Shown here: piece by piece, positions 1 to 7,268 of the stretch
How the letters are laid out: each line of letters opens with the position of its first letter
Position numbering within the stretch: the first letter of the stretch is position 1
From: JAHBVL01 sp964461025
GTDB taxonomy: Bacteria > Chloroflexota > Chloroflexia > Thermomicrobiales > UBA6265
Length of the DNA stretch: 64,000 bases
NCBI GenBank assembly: GCA_964461025.1
Contig: CAYWSE010000012.1
Location: 1-64,000, forward strand
Direction of reading: 5' to 3'
The notes under the pieces: model-generated
The model's database searches: none
Seen by the model: only the letters and a program-made list of their open reading frames with translations
What the model was told of the DNA's origin: nothing
Translations under genes and position numbers: made by a program

Positions 1-106
1 GCGCGCGGCTACGGAGCGGTGTTGGATGCAGGATTCGATCACCGTCAAGGTTGCGACGGGCGCACCGCTGTGCGCGGCCAGGGGTCGGCCAGGCGCAATT
101 CGTGGA

Positions 107-982
107 TCAGTCCGCTGTGCGGCCCCCGTCGATGAAGAGTGTCTGGCCGGTCACAAAGCTTGCCGCGTCCGAGCAAAGAAAGACAGCTGCTCCGACCAGA
201 TCCTCCGGTGTTCCGAGCCGACCCATGGGAATTGTCGCGGTGATCTTTGCTTTTCGGACGTCGTCCTGGAGAAAGTCGCGTGTCAATCCCGTCTCGGTGT
301 AGGCGGGACCGAGCGCATTGACGGTGATGCCGTGTGGCGCCCATTCAGTGGCAAACGACTTGGTCATGATCGCGATGCCGCCCTTTGACGCTGCATATGG
401 CGCGTGATAGGGGTGGCCGAGCAGGCTCGAGACCGAACCGATCGAAAGGATTCGACCGTAATTGCGCTGCAGCATATGCCTCGCGGCTGCCTGGGTGGCA
501 AAGAACACGCCGGAGAGATTCGTGTTGATCACACTCCACCATTCTTCCGGTGTGTATTCCGTGGCCGGCTTGCGAACATTGATGCCCGCGGCGTTGATCA
601 GAATGTCGATCTGGCCAGTCGCATGCACGACTTCATCAACAACGTCGGCGACATGATCGGGATCGGTGACGTCGATTGTCAGGGAGATCGCCGGCCGGTC
701 TTTCCGTTCGCACGATTTTGCTGTGTTGAGCGCCGCGGCGGCATCGAGATCAGCGCAGGCAACGTGTGCGCCAAAATCTGCCAGCCCGGCGGCAATTGCG
801 CCGCCAAGTCCGCCGCCTGCCCCGACCACCAGCGCAACCTTGTCCTGAAGACTGAAGATGTCATCGAAGCGGCCGCTGGCGTACGGCGACGGGCTGTCCG
901 CCGAAATTGAACGGATCCTGCCCGGAGCGTCGCTGCCGCGGACGATGCGAAGCCGGGGCCGGGAATCGTTGCCGTCAGTCAT
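107..982 (-). CDS. SDR family NAD(P)-dependent oxidoreductase
   Basis: A 291-residue classical short-chain dehydrogenase that should interconvert a hydroxyl and a keto group on a sugar or small alcohol with NAD(P). The Rossmann glycine motif GAGGGLGG lies near residues 54-61, the NAAG motif near 130, a serine in SIGSVSS near 183, and the catalytic YAASK (Y196, K200) follows. The ending FIDGGRTAD is typical of gluconate/2-deoxygluconate dehydrogenase-like SDRs. About 45 residues precede the Rossmann fold, which is longer than usual, so the true start could lie further in. Its start overlaps the end of the cupin gene by 8 bp, so it is the last gene of a four-gene minus-strand operon. The substrate is not readable from the sequence. 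Confidence 0.9.
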   Translation of the reverse strand: MTDGNDSRPRLRIVRGSDAPGRIRSISADSPSPYASGRFDDIFSLQDKVALVVGAGGGLGGAIAAGLADFGAHVACADLDAAAALNTAKSCERKDRPAISLTIDVTDPDHVADVVDEVVHATGQIDILINAAGINVRKPATEYTPEEWWSVINTNLSGVFFATQAAARHMLQRNYGRILSIGSVSSLLGHPYHAPYAASKGGIAIMTKSFATEWAPHGITVNALGPAYTETGLTRDFLQDDVRKAKITATIPMGRLGTPEDLVGAAVFLCSDAASFVTGQTLFIDGGRTAD

Positions 983-1364
983 TGCCGGCGCGGTCTGTGG
1001 CTGGGCCGGGAGCGACGTCGCGTCGTGGGCTCATCGCGTTGAACGTCTCGACCCAGGAGTCGCCCTCGACGGTTGCGCCATGTTCGACACTGGACGGGAT
1101 GATCGCCGCCTGACCAGACGTGAGCGTGACGACTTCATCTCCCACCGTAAAGGTGATCGTCCCACCGATAACGATCGTGACCTGTTCCTGCGGATGGCAA
1201 TGCGTGGGAAAAACGGAACCGGGAGCATAGCGATACCGGACCATCGTCTGCTTCTCACCTGAGATCGTCTGGCGAAAGATGCCAGGATAGACCTCTTCCT
1301 CTGGTAGTTCATTCCAGCTGGAGATCGTGGCTTTCGCCGCCGGATCACTCAAAACATGAACCAT
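975..1364 (-). CDS. Small cupin-domain protein
   Basis: A 129-residue single-cupin protein. Cupin motif 1 is seen as HCHPQEQVTIVIGG, with the His-x-His and Glu metal ligands, and motif 2 as PSSVEHGATVEGD with the last metal-binding His. Such proteins bind a metal ion and either catalyse sugar or acid rearrangements or sense small molecules. The ATG at 1364 was chosen because the upstream in-frame part is the shadow of the neighbouring membrane-protein gene. It overlaps that gene by 16 bp and the SDR by 8 bp, so translation is probably coupled. Together with the SDR it suggests a role in carbohydrate or carboxylic acid turnover, but this is inference from neighbours. Confidence 0.85.
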   Translation of the reverse strand: MVHVLSDPAAKATISSWNELPEEEVYPGIFRQTISGEKQTMVRYRYAPGSVFPTHCHPQEQVTIVIGGTITFTVGDEVVTLTSGQAAIIPSSVEHGATVEGDSWVETFNAMSPRRDVAPGPATDRAGND

Positions 1365-1627
1365 CCGGCGAAGAGGGCCAACGACAGGAGGAAAAAGAAG
1401 ATACTGGCAACACCGCCACTGGTGACGAGATAGAGGATGATCGCCAGCGCAAACAGCGCGACCAGAATGCCGAGGTAGATCCACTGCGGACTCGAAAATG
1501 CGCCCTCTTCCTCGTAAGCCACGGCGCGGGTCGAAAATGGCAATTGCGAGCGCAAGTCCTCGCCGGAAATGACCTGCCGGGCCCGGTTAGCCCTGGCGCG
1601 GGATTCGTCGATGGGTGACTTGCCCAT
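1349..1627 (-). CDS. Small two-helix membrane protein
   Basis: A 92-residue protein with a polar N-terminal half rich in Arg and Ser, then two hydrophobic segments (around WIYLGILVALFALAIILYLV and ASIFFFLLSLALFAGWFMF) that run to the C-terminus. I do not recognise the family. The ATG at 1627 lies one base after the stop codon of the preceding small membrane-protein gene (TGA-T-ATG), so this start is preferred over the longer in-frame reading. Its end overlaps the cupin gene. The two adjacent small membrane proteins may work as a pair, but nothing in the sequence states a function. Confidence 0.65.
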   Translation of the reverse strand: MGKSPIDESRARANRARQVISGEDLRSQLPFSTRAVAYEEEGAFSSPQWIYLGILVALFALAIILYLVTSGGVASIFFFLLSLALFAGWFMF

Positions 1628-1628
1628 A

Positions 1629-1853
1629 TCAGGCCTCGCGTTTCTCGTGCGCGGAGGGAGCGCCGGTATCACTGATCGGCATCGCGAAGAAGGCGCTCCA
1701 GATTGCCACCATGCCGACCTTGACGATGCCGGCGACGAACAGCAGCATCCCCGTCAGGGTCACCGCGGCGGGAAGATCGGCGACGACTGCGATAAGCGTA
1801 ATCGCGATGCCGATGATTGTCATGGCATAAGAGATGTTTCGAGCCATTTTCAC
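1629..1853 (-). CDS. Small two-helix membrane protein
   Basis: A 74-residue protein made almost entirely of two hydrophobic helices separated by a short loop, with a charged tail (AHEKREA). It is the first gene of the minus-strand operon that continues with a second small membrane protein, a cupin and an SDR. A GTG at 1853 has an AAAGGCG-like ribosome site at the right distance; an ATG two codons in is the alternative. The 113 bp between it and the FGGY gene must hold the operon promoter. No family is recognised. Confidence 0.6.
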   Translation of the reverse strand: MKMARNISYAMTIIGIAITLIAVVADLPAAVTLTGMLLFVAGIVKVGMVAIWSAFFAMPISDTGAPSAHEKREA

Positions 1854-1966
1854 TGGATGGCGCCTTTCAGGCCGCTGGGATAGCCACCCCAGTCTGCTGA
1901 TTACGCCATCATCCTATCGCCCAACGGGTGACGATGCAAACTCGATTTCGTCGTGGACGCCGCTCA

Positions 1967-3415
1967 TCAAAGACGGGTTCGGGCGCGTGTCACCATCTCC
2001 AGATAGTGCCGAAAGCCATCGTCGGACAAGGTTCGGAGCGCCGGGTTTGGCAGCACTTCCGTCAGTGACGATTCGCGGTCATTGCGCTTGAGCTCTCGGC
2101 CAAAGGCGCGGCAGGCGACGATTGCGGCTCCGAGCGCAACCGGCTCCGCAGTTGGATCGACCAGCACTGGACGTTGCAGGACGTCAGCGAGCAACTGACG
2201 AAACGCCGGAGCCCGCACGCCGCCACCGCAAAATCGCACAGCCCGTTCTTCCGCGTAACCAGTCGTCACAAGTGCGTGCCGGGCGGAGTATGCGATCCCT
2301 TCGCAGACACCTCTGGCCAGATCGGCTCGCGTCGTTTCCTCGCTCAGTCCACTCATGCGGCCTGTGATTCTCGGATCGACGAACGTCCCGCGCTCCCGCG
2401 CGGCATTCATCGCTGGCGATATGGCGACCCCGTTTGCGCCCGGTGGCGAAACCTCGAGAAACCGGTTCAGGTCCTGATATCCTGCGCCAGTCAGCGCCAG
2501 CAACCAGTCGAGCGCGGCCATGCCGCTGGAAGAAGTCAGAACGCGCAGCCAGACTTGCGGCGTATCAGTCTGGATGGTCAGCCCGCCGGGTTGGGCGCCG
2601 TTGTCAACGCGGTTGACGGGTGAGGAAACGATCAGCGAACGGCCGAGGTAGATGGCAGCGTCGCCGTCCACTGCGGCGCCCGTCGCCTGCCAGGTCGCCA
2701 TCGCCTCGTTCGTGCCGGCATGAACGAGCGTATCGCTGGCAACGAAAGGAATCAGACTGGCCAACCCCGGCGAAGGCTCGAACGGCGCACTGGCATTACC
2801 GACTTGCGGCAGCAGATGCCGAACTGGACGCAATCGATAGAGATCGATGAGCTCTTCATCGTACGCACCGCGATGCGGATCGAAGACCTGGTGGGGAGCC
2901 ACGGCATGCGATGCGCCAATCGGCAAGGAGAAGCATGCGGCAGTACCCGTTACTGCGTTCGAGGCCAGGAACGAACGATCGATGCGCTCCGGCTCGTCGT
3001 CGAGCAGCCAGCGCAGCAATGTGGAGGCCGATCCGGTCGCCGGAGCGCTGCCGGACCGCCGGAGGCCCGCCGCGGCAATGCCGGAGTCGATCCATTGATC
3101 GAGAAGGGGCAAAGCACGTGTGTCGTCTCCAGTGATGACCGGGCCGCGAAACTGTCCGTTGTCGCTGACGAGCAGCAATCCGTCGTCATACCCGGTGACT
3201 GCAATCAGATCGGGCGGCGACGTTGCGTGAGCGACGCATTCCTCCACGGAGTCATGAAGTGCCTGCAGGAACGCTTCGGGCGGAAGCTCGCGAAACTCCC
3301 GTGAGGCCGGTTCATATTGAATCTGGCGACGCGCTGAGCGAAGAACGGCGCCATGAGAATCCATCAGATGACTTCGAATGGTGGGAAGCAGTGCTTCGAC
3401 AACGACAATTTGCAC
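1967..3415 (-). CDS. FGGY-family carbohydrate kinase homologue, probably inactive
   Basis: A 482-residue protein with the two-domain layout of FGGY sugar kinases such as xylulokinase. The C-terminal half is convincing: a CGGGVRAPAFRQLLADVL motif and the following PVALGAAIVA helix are the adenosine-binding part of the family. The catalytic parts are worn down. The N-terminal phosphate loop, normally DxGTTxxK, reads VEALLPTIRS, and the usual GxHD catalytic Asp region reads HAGTNEAMATW, with Asn in the likely Asp position. It may be a regulatory pseudokinase, or a very divergent enzyme. The start is GTG with GGAG about 11 bases upstream. It is a single minus-strand gene divergent from rpsP. Confidence 0.75.
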   Translation of the reverse strand: MQIVVVEALLPTIRSHLMDSHGAVLRSARRQIQYEPASREFRELPPEAFLQALHDSVEECVAHATSPPDLIAVTGYDDGLLLVSDNGQFRGPVITGDDTRALPLLDQWIDSGIAAAGLRRSGSAPATGSASTLLRWLLDDEPERIDRSFLASNAVTGTAACFSLPIGASHAVAPHQVFDPHRGAYDEELIDLYRLRPVRHLLPQVGNASAPFEPSPGLASLIPFVASDTLVHAGTNEAMATWQATGAAVDGDAAIYLGRSLIVSSPVNRVDNGAQPGGLTIQTDTPQVWLRVLTSSSGMAALDWLLALTGAGYQDLNRFLEVSPPGANGVAISPAMNAARERGTFVDPRITGRMSGLSEETTRADLARGVCEGIAYSARHALVTTGYAEERAVRFCGGGVRAPAFRQLLADVLQRPVLVDPTAEPVALGAAIVACRAFGRELKRNDRESSLTEVLPNPALRTLSDDGFRHYLEMVTRARTRL

Positions 3416-3599
3416 GTGAAATGTATCTCCAGGTACGGCAACTGGCTGAAGAGTATGGCGTCAATCGCGATTGACGCGCAGCGCTGTTGCGATGATACTT
3501 GGCGCGTTCGCGCCGCTTGGCGGCGTCGTTCCGTATTCCTGTGACATGGTCTACGTTTGAGATTGTGCAGTACGAAGCTGACGTATTCAGGAGCTACAC

Positions 3600-3881
3600 G
3601 TGGTTAAGCTGAGACTGAAGAGAATGGGCGCAAAGCACCGGCCGAGCTATCGCATCGTGGCCGCCGAAAGCAGCTCTCCCCGCGATGGCCGGTTCATCGA
3701 GCAGGTTGGGTTCTACGATCCTCTCACCGAGCCGGCGACTGTGACCCTGAATGAAGAGCGGGTTCGCCATTGGTTGAGCGTTGGCGCCCAGCCGTCCGAC
3801 ACCGTGCGTGGCATCCTGCGCCGGCAGGGTCTGATCGAGGACACCGGCTCGCCTTATCCGGCCAAGAGTGCCGCAGCCTGA
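3600..3881 (+). CDS. rpsP: 30S ribosomal protein S16
   Basis: A 93-residue ribosomal protein of the small subunit that binds 16S rRNA and aids 30S assembly. The N-terminus VKLRLKRMGAKHRPSYRIV and the segment GRFIEQVGFYDPL are diagnostic, and the length is normal. The start is GTG, preceded by AGGAG at 3587-3591. It opens the rpsP-khpA-rimM operon, overlapping khpA by one base. Hairpin-forming GC-rich sequence lies in the 180-bp divergent region upstream, but no promoter hexamers can be named safely. Confidence 0.97.
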   Translation: MVKLRLKRMGAKHRPSYRIVAAESSSPRDGRFIEQVGFYDPLTEPATVTLNEERVRHWLSVGAQPSDTVRGILRRQGLIEDTGSPYPAKSAAA

Positions 3882-4138
3882 TGACGGAAATGACCTCAGC
3901 GGACCGTCTCGGCGATCTGGTTCGCTACATGGCCTCCCAACTGGTCGAGTCAGAAGACTCGCTCGATGTCGTTGTCGATGACCGAGGTTCCTCCGTTCAC
4001 GTGACGCTTCGAGTGCCCGAGGAGGAGATGGGTCGGGTGATTGGCCGCCAGGGTCGCATTGCAAAAGCCATGCGAACGGTGGTGATGATCGCCGGCTCCC
4101 GGCAGAACGTGCGTGCCAGCCTCGACATCGAAGGATAG
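3881..4138 (+). CDS. khpA: KH-domain RNA-binding protein KhpA
   Basis: An 85-residue single KH-domain protein (formerly YlqC) that binds RNA and, in Gram-positive bacteria, acts with KhpB in cell elongation and RNA handling. The GxxG loop is seen in VIGRQGRIAKAMRTVV. The start ATG shares a base with the rpsP stop (TGATG), so the genes are translationally coupled. The gene order rpsP-khpA-rimM is the conserved one. The end overlaps the apparent rimM start by 26 bp. Confidence 0.93.
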   Translation: MTEMTSADRLGDLVRYMASQLVESEDSLDVVVDDRGSSVHVTLRVPEEEMGRVIGRQGRIAKAMRTVVMIAGSRQNVRASLDIEG

Positions 4139-4823
4139 CGGTCCCACACGACCGGGACCGCGAGCATCCAGCAGACCCTCGAAACCGAAGTCGCGCAAAT
4201 CTGACTCGCGCTTCAAGAGCGGACCGCCAGAGAGCGGCGCCGCTCTGTTTCAACCCAGGCCCCTTATCGAAACGGAAGGACCTTCTCCCGACACGCCGCC
4301 CGGCGACGTCAAGCTTGCTATCGGCGTCGTCGTCGGTACGCACGGAGTCAAGGGCGAGCTCAAGGTTCGTCCATTAACTGATGATCCCGACCAGCTGGGC
4401 GAGCTTCGGTCGTGCTTCTTCGGTGATGAATCATCGCCTCGCCGGATTCGCGTCACCCGATTCCACCAAAACCACGCGTTGATGCTGATCAACGGCATCT
4501 CCACACCGGAAGCGGCAGCGGCGTTTCGCGGCATCCAGGTGAAAGCGTTGACCTCGCAGCTGCGGCCACTTGAGGAGGATGAGTTCTATCTCTATCAGGT
4601 GATTGGACTCGAAGCGCTCGATGAAAGTGGCGAACGTGTAGGGAAGGTCGTCGATCTGATCGAAACAGGCGCCGCCGACGTGTTTGTGCTGCAACCGGCC
4701 GGTGGCGGCGCATCGATCCTGGTCGCCAACATCCCGGACAACATTCTCGAGATTTCGCCCGAGCACGGTCGGCTGATCGTCCGGTTGCCGGACTACCTGG
4801 ACGAGCCTTCTCGCTCATCCTGA
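4113..4823 (+). CDS. rimM: Ribosome maturation factor RimM
   Basis: A 16S rRNA processing protein that binds S19 and helps mature the 30S head. The RimM core begins near residue 67 (LAIGVVVGTHGVKGELKV) and continues through the N-terminal barrel and the PRC-barrel part (EDEFYLYQVIGL, NIPDNILEI). The core is normal, but there is an extra N-terminal stretch of about 60 residues rich in Pro, Ser, Arg and Lys that overlaps khpA. The GTG at 4113 is the farthest start; a shorter form beginning just before the core is possible. trmD and rplS, which usually follow, are absent, and the last 31 bp overlap the end of the convergent nucleosidase gene. Confidence 0.93.
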   Translation: MPASTSKDSGPTRPGPRASSRPSKPKSRKSDSRFKSGPPESGAALFQPRPLIETEGPSPDTPPGDVKLAIGVVVGTHGVKGELKVRPLTDDPDQLGELRSCFFGDESSPRRIRVTRFHQNHALMLINGISTPEAAAAFRGIQVKALTSQLRPLEEDEFYLYQVIGLEALDESGERVGKVVDLIETGAADVFVLQPAGGGASILVANIPDNILEISPEHGRLIVRLPDYLDEPSRSS

Positions 4824-5590
4824 CGCAGCAGATCGACGATCACCTGACCCGATCGCTTGCCGACCTCCTCGAATGGGAATTCGGAGAAGTCGGCAAGATT
4901 CGTCTCCTTCTGGAACTCGTTGTTCGAGATGTCCTTGACTGTCAAGAACGGAATAACGTGGATGTTGGCGATCCTGCCGATGGATGCCGCTTCCATGTCC
5001 TCACAAAGCGTCTGATGTTGGTCGTGAATAGCCCGCAACTTCGATGGTTGCTGCGTCCAGATGTCGGCCGAGCCGACAGCGCCGACGTGCCACGCCGGGG
5101 AATCCGCTGAACCAGGCCATGGTTCGATAGGTCGTGAAGAGACCGCGCTTACCGCTCGTTCGCGCAGCACGGGGCTGATGTTGGCGACATTCTCGTCGCT
5201 GACATGCAGCAGATCGTGGCCTTCCTCCGAAACGAAGCCGACATAATGATGATTGCCATCCGGGTGAATCTGAATGTTGAAATGCGGCACCGCTTCTGAC
5301 CCGATCACCACATCGCCGGGATTCAGATCGTGTCGGTGTGCGCCGGTGCAACCAAAATTGAGAATCGCCTGAGGCTGAAACTCGCCAATCAGCCACTGTG
5401 TTGCCGCAGCGGACAGCACCATGCCAATGCCGGAAATCACGACGACGGACTCGCTCGCGCCGAATGTCGCTTTCCATGCGGTAAATGGTCCAGCGTCGAT
5501 CGGCTCCCGCGAATCGGCCTGCACGAGCAGGTGCCTTGCTTCCGAGTGCATGGCCACGACGATTCCGAATGGTGCCTTTGACGAACTCAC
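4793..5590 (-). CDS. Nucleoside phosphorylase-superfamily enzyme, MTA/SAH nucleosidase-like
   Basis: A 265-residue protein of the PNP/UDP phosphorylase fold. Family marks are FGIVVAMHSEARHLL at the N-terminus, VVVISGIGMVLSAAAT, the central NFGCTGAHRHDLNPGDVVIG, and the ribose-binding CEDMEAASIGRIA with catalytic Asp in TVKDISNN. These match MTA/SAH nucleosidases, which cleave adenine from methylthioadenosine and S-adenosylhomocysteine. Such activity would serve methionine salvage alongside metH. A futalosine hydrolase or another nucleosidase is possible. It overlaps rimM tail-to-tail by 31 bp and may share a transcript with the DUF1634/TauE pair upstream. Confidence 0.85.
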   Translation of the reverse strand: MSSSKAPFGIVVAMHSEARHLLVQADSREPIDAGPFTAWKATFGASESVVVISGIGMVLSAAATQWLIGEFQPQAILNFGCTGAHRHDLNPGDVVIGSEAVPHFNIQIHPDGNHHYVGFVSEEGHDLLHVSDENVANISPVLRERAVSAVSSRPIEPWPGSADSPAWHVGAVGSADIWTQQPSKLRAIHDQHQTLCEDMEAASIGRIANIHVIPFLTVKDISNNEFQKETNLADFSEFPFEEVGKRSGQVIVDLLRQDEREGSSR

Positions 5591-5597
5591 GAATGTT

Positions 5598-5996
5598 CTA
5601 CCTCAGGAGCGCGACGGTGACGCTTACGATCAGAATGGCCAGAACGACAAAGGAAATCATGGCGAAACGGCGTTCGCCGATGCGCAGGAATGTCAGCGCC
5701 AGACGCAGGACAGTGGCGATCGGTGTCAGCATCAACGCCAGAAACGCCAGATCGAGAATGGCCATCGGATCGCCGTCCGCCAAATCAGCCGGAATTTCAT
5801 CGATCGGCGTCACTGACTTGGCCACATCGTCGCCAGCGATCGCCAGCGCGGCAAATCCGGCCACGAAGAGCGCTGCGGCAATGATGAAGCCGATCCGCAG
5901 CGTTTGCTGCGCGGCGCGGTAGAGCTCGGCATCTCCGGTGGGAGTCTGTCTGGCCTTGGGCGGCGAATCGAGTGCGCTTTGAGGATGATCCATCAA
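5598..5996 (-). CDS. DUF1634 membrane protein
   Basis: A 132-residue protein with a polar N-terminus and three hydrophobic helices (FIIAAALFVAGFAALAIAG, MAILDLAFLALMLTPIATVL, MISFVVLAILIVSVTVALL). The pattern Leu-Arg-x-Gly near the first helix, the short periplasmic loop and the GERRFA segment fit DUF1634. This family is nearly always encoded next to a TauE/SafE exporter. Here its start overlaps the exporter end by 4 bp (ATGA). It is probably an accessory subunit of that exporter. Confidence 0.85.
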   Translation of the reverse strand: MMDHPQSALDSPPKARQTPTGDAELYRAAQQTLRIGFIIAAALFVAGFAALAIAGDDVAKSVTPIDEIPADLADGDPMAILDLAFLALMLTPIATVLRLALTFLRIGERRFAMISFVVLAILIVSVTVALLR

Positions 5997-6838
5997 TCTT
6001 GTCCGGGGAGTGAGATGCCGGCGGCTTTCAACAGCAGAGAGACGCCCAGATAGAGCAGCACAGCCACGAAAACGATGACGAGTCGCTGAGCCTTGAACCG
6101 GCGGGTGAGGCGTGATCCCGCCTGCGCGCCAAGGAAGATACCGATCAGTGCCGGGCTGACCACAGTTGGATCGAGCTTTTCGTCGGCGTAGAAGACGAAC
6201 GATGTCGCTACCGCCGTGATTCCCACCATGAATGCGCTCGTGCCGGCCGCTGCCTTCACCGGGATTTTCATGAACAGGTTCATGGCGGGCACCTGAATCA
6301 CCCCACCACCGACGCCCAGCATGCCGGAGAGCACCCCGGCTCCGCCACTCACGCCGAGTCCGACCGGAATGTTGACCGGGGCGTAGTCGACATCTTTGCC
6401 CGTGGCCGGGTCGTGATAGGTGGCCCGAAACGGGGAGTCTTCATGTTCCGGTTCCACTGCCTGGACGGTGGCGCTGCGCTTGAGCAGCATCGAGACGGCG
6501 GCATAGGTCAGCACGGCGCCGAACAATGCATTGAGGATTCTTTCAGGAGCGCGTACCGCAAGCAACGCCCCTACAAGGGCGCCTGTAGCCGTGGTGGTTT
6601 GCAGGAGCATCGCCAGACGGAGATTGGTGAACCGGCTGCGCAGATGCACCGACGAACCGACAACCGAATTGAGCACCACGGCAACCGCGCTGGCGCCGAT
6701 GGCGACCTTTTCATCGACGCCGAGGAAGAGAGAGAAGATCGGGACCATGAAGACGCCGCCGCCCAGACCCAGCATCGATCCCATCGCCCCGGCGAACGCC
6801 GCCACCAGCACGAGCGAAACCGCCAGACCGTAATCCAC
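5993..6838 (-). CDS. TauE/SafE-family anion exporter
   Basis: A 281-residue polytopic inner-membrane protein of the TauE/SafE (DUF81) family, which moves sulfite, sulfoacetate or related organic anions. Two internal repeats each carry the family signature: MGSMLGLGGGVFMVP near the N-terminus and SGMLGVGGGVIQVP in the second half. About eight hydrophobic segments are visible, with a soluble central loop. The GTG at 6838 was chosen because GGGGAAGGGC precedes it and the longer frame reads through the intergenic repeats. It forms a coupled pair with the DUF1634 gene. The transported anion cannot be told. Confidence 0.9.
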   Translation of the reverse strand: MDYGLAVSLVLVAAFAGAMGSMLGLGGGVFMVPIFSLFLGVDEKVAIGASAVAVVLNSVVGSSVHLRSRFTNLRLAMLLQTTTATGALVGALLAVRAPERILNALFGAVLTYAAVSMLLKRSATVQAVEPEHEDSPFRATYHDPATGKDVDYAPVNIPVGLGVSGGAGVLSGMLGVGGGVIQVPAMNLFMKIPVKAAAGTSAFMVGITAVATSFVFYADEKLDPTVVSPALIGIFLGAQAGSRLTRRFKAQRLVIVFVAVLLYLGVSLLLKAAGISLPGQD

Positions 6839-6903
6839 GCTGTGCCCTTCCCCAACCGTTCCTTTGCACCACCAAACCCGGCGGCGGTTCATTATCGCAG
6901 GAA

Positions 6904-6959
6904 GGTGGATGGTGAATGGTAGATAGTGGATAGCAAGTTGGGAATTGGGGCGTGGGTTT
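6904..6959. repeat. Degenerate heptanucleotide tandem array A
   Basis: Eight successive 7-base units can be read: ggtggat, ggtgaat, ggtagat, agtggat, agcaagt, tgggaat, tggggcg and tgggttt. The first four agree closely (consensus GGTGGAT). The array lies in the 430-bp gap between the TauE gene and the B12 operon, upstream of its promoter. Confidence 0.7.
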
Positions 6960-6969
6960 CGGTCTACGC

Positions 6970-7025
6970 TTTGCGGCCTGCGACCTACGAACTTTGGACT
7001 TCGCACTTCGCACCACAAACCCCAG
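6970..7025. repeat. Degenerate heptanucleotide tandem array B
   Basis: A second run with 7-base periodicity: tttgcgg, cctgcga, cctacga, actttgg, acttcgc, acttcgc and accacaa. Read on the other strand its units (GCGAAGT, TCGTAGG) have the same purine-rich character as array A, so the two arrays face each other like a loose inverted repeat. It ends just before the putative promoter of the riboswitch transcript. Confidence 0.65.
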
Positions 7026-7054
7026 TTGACCCACTCCGTCCCTCATGCCACACT
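7026..7054 (+). promoter_or_regulatory. Putative sigma-70 promoter of the B12 operon
   Basis: TTGACC at 7026-7031 is followed after 17 bases by CACACT at 7049-7054. The -35 is good and the -10 is weak. The position, about 30-60 bases before the riboswitch fold, fits a leader start. Confidence 0.4.
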
Positions 7055-7084
7055 CCGAAACGTGCGGGAGTGCCGCATGAAAGA

Positions 7085-7235
7085 CAATCTGCTCCGAAAC
7101 GGCAGGAGAAGTCGCTCCGGAATCGACCGAGAGCGACAACGGGGGAAGCCGGTGGGAATCCGGCGCTGTCCCGCAACTGTGACGCGAAATACCGAAAGGT
7201 GACGCGAAGTCAGAGTACCCGTTCCTGTTCGTGTC
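7085..7235 (+). ncRNA. Cobalamin (adenosylcobalamin-class) riboswitch
   Basis: The conserved core is present: a GGGAAGCCGGTGGGAATCC arm at 7142-7160, then the GCTGTCCCGCAACTGTGA block at 7164-7181, and the downstream B12-box-like GAAGTCAGAGTACC at 7206-7219. A closing stem may form between about 7094-7108 and 7218-7231. Known riboswitches of this class bind a cobalamin and switch off uptake or synthesis genes. The edges are approximate. It directly precedes the four-gene transcobalamin-like/ECF operon. Confidence 0.93.
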
Positions 7236-7240
7236 CGGCG

Positions 7241-7262
7241 CCCTTCGTGAGAAAGGGGAGGA
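7241..7262 (+). promoter_or_regulatory. Ribosome site of the B12 operon inside a potential sequestering hairpin
   Basis: CCCTT at 7241-7245 can pair with AAGGG at 7253-7257, which is the upstream edge of the strong ribosome site GGGGAGGA (7255-7262) six bases before the ATG at 7269. No terminator with a T-run is seen. The riboswitch therefore probably acts on translation initiation by hiding this site. Confidence 0.5.
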
Positions 7263-7268
7263 CCCACG

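Noticed and set aside
26..388. Plus-strand frame at the window start
   Set aside because: It is antisense to the well-supported SDR gene and has no domain-like sequence. The first 106 bases beyond the SDR stop are too short to name a gene.
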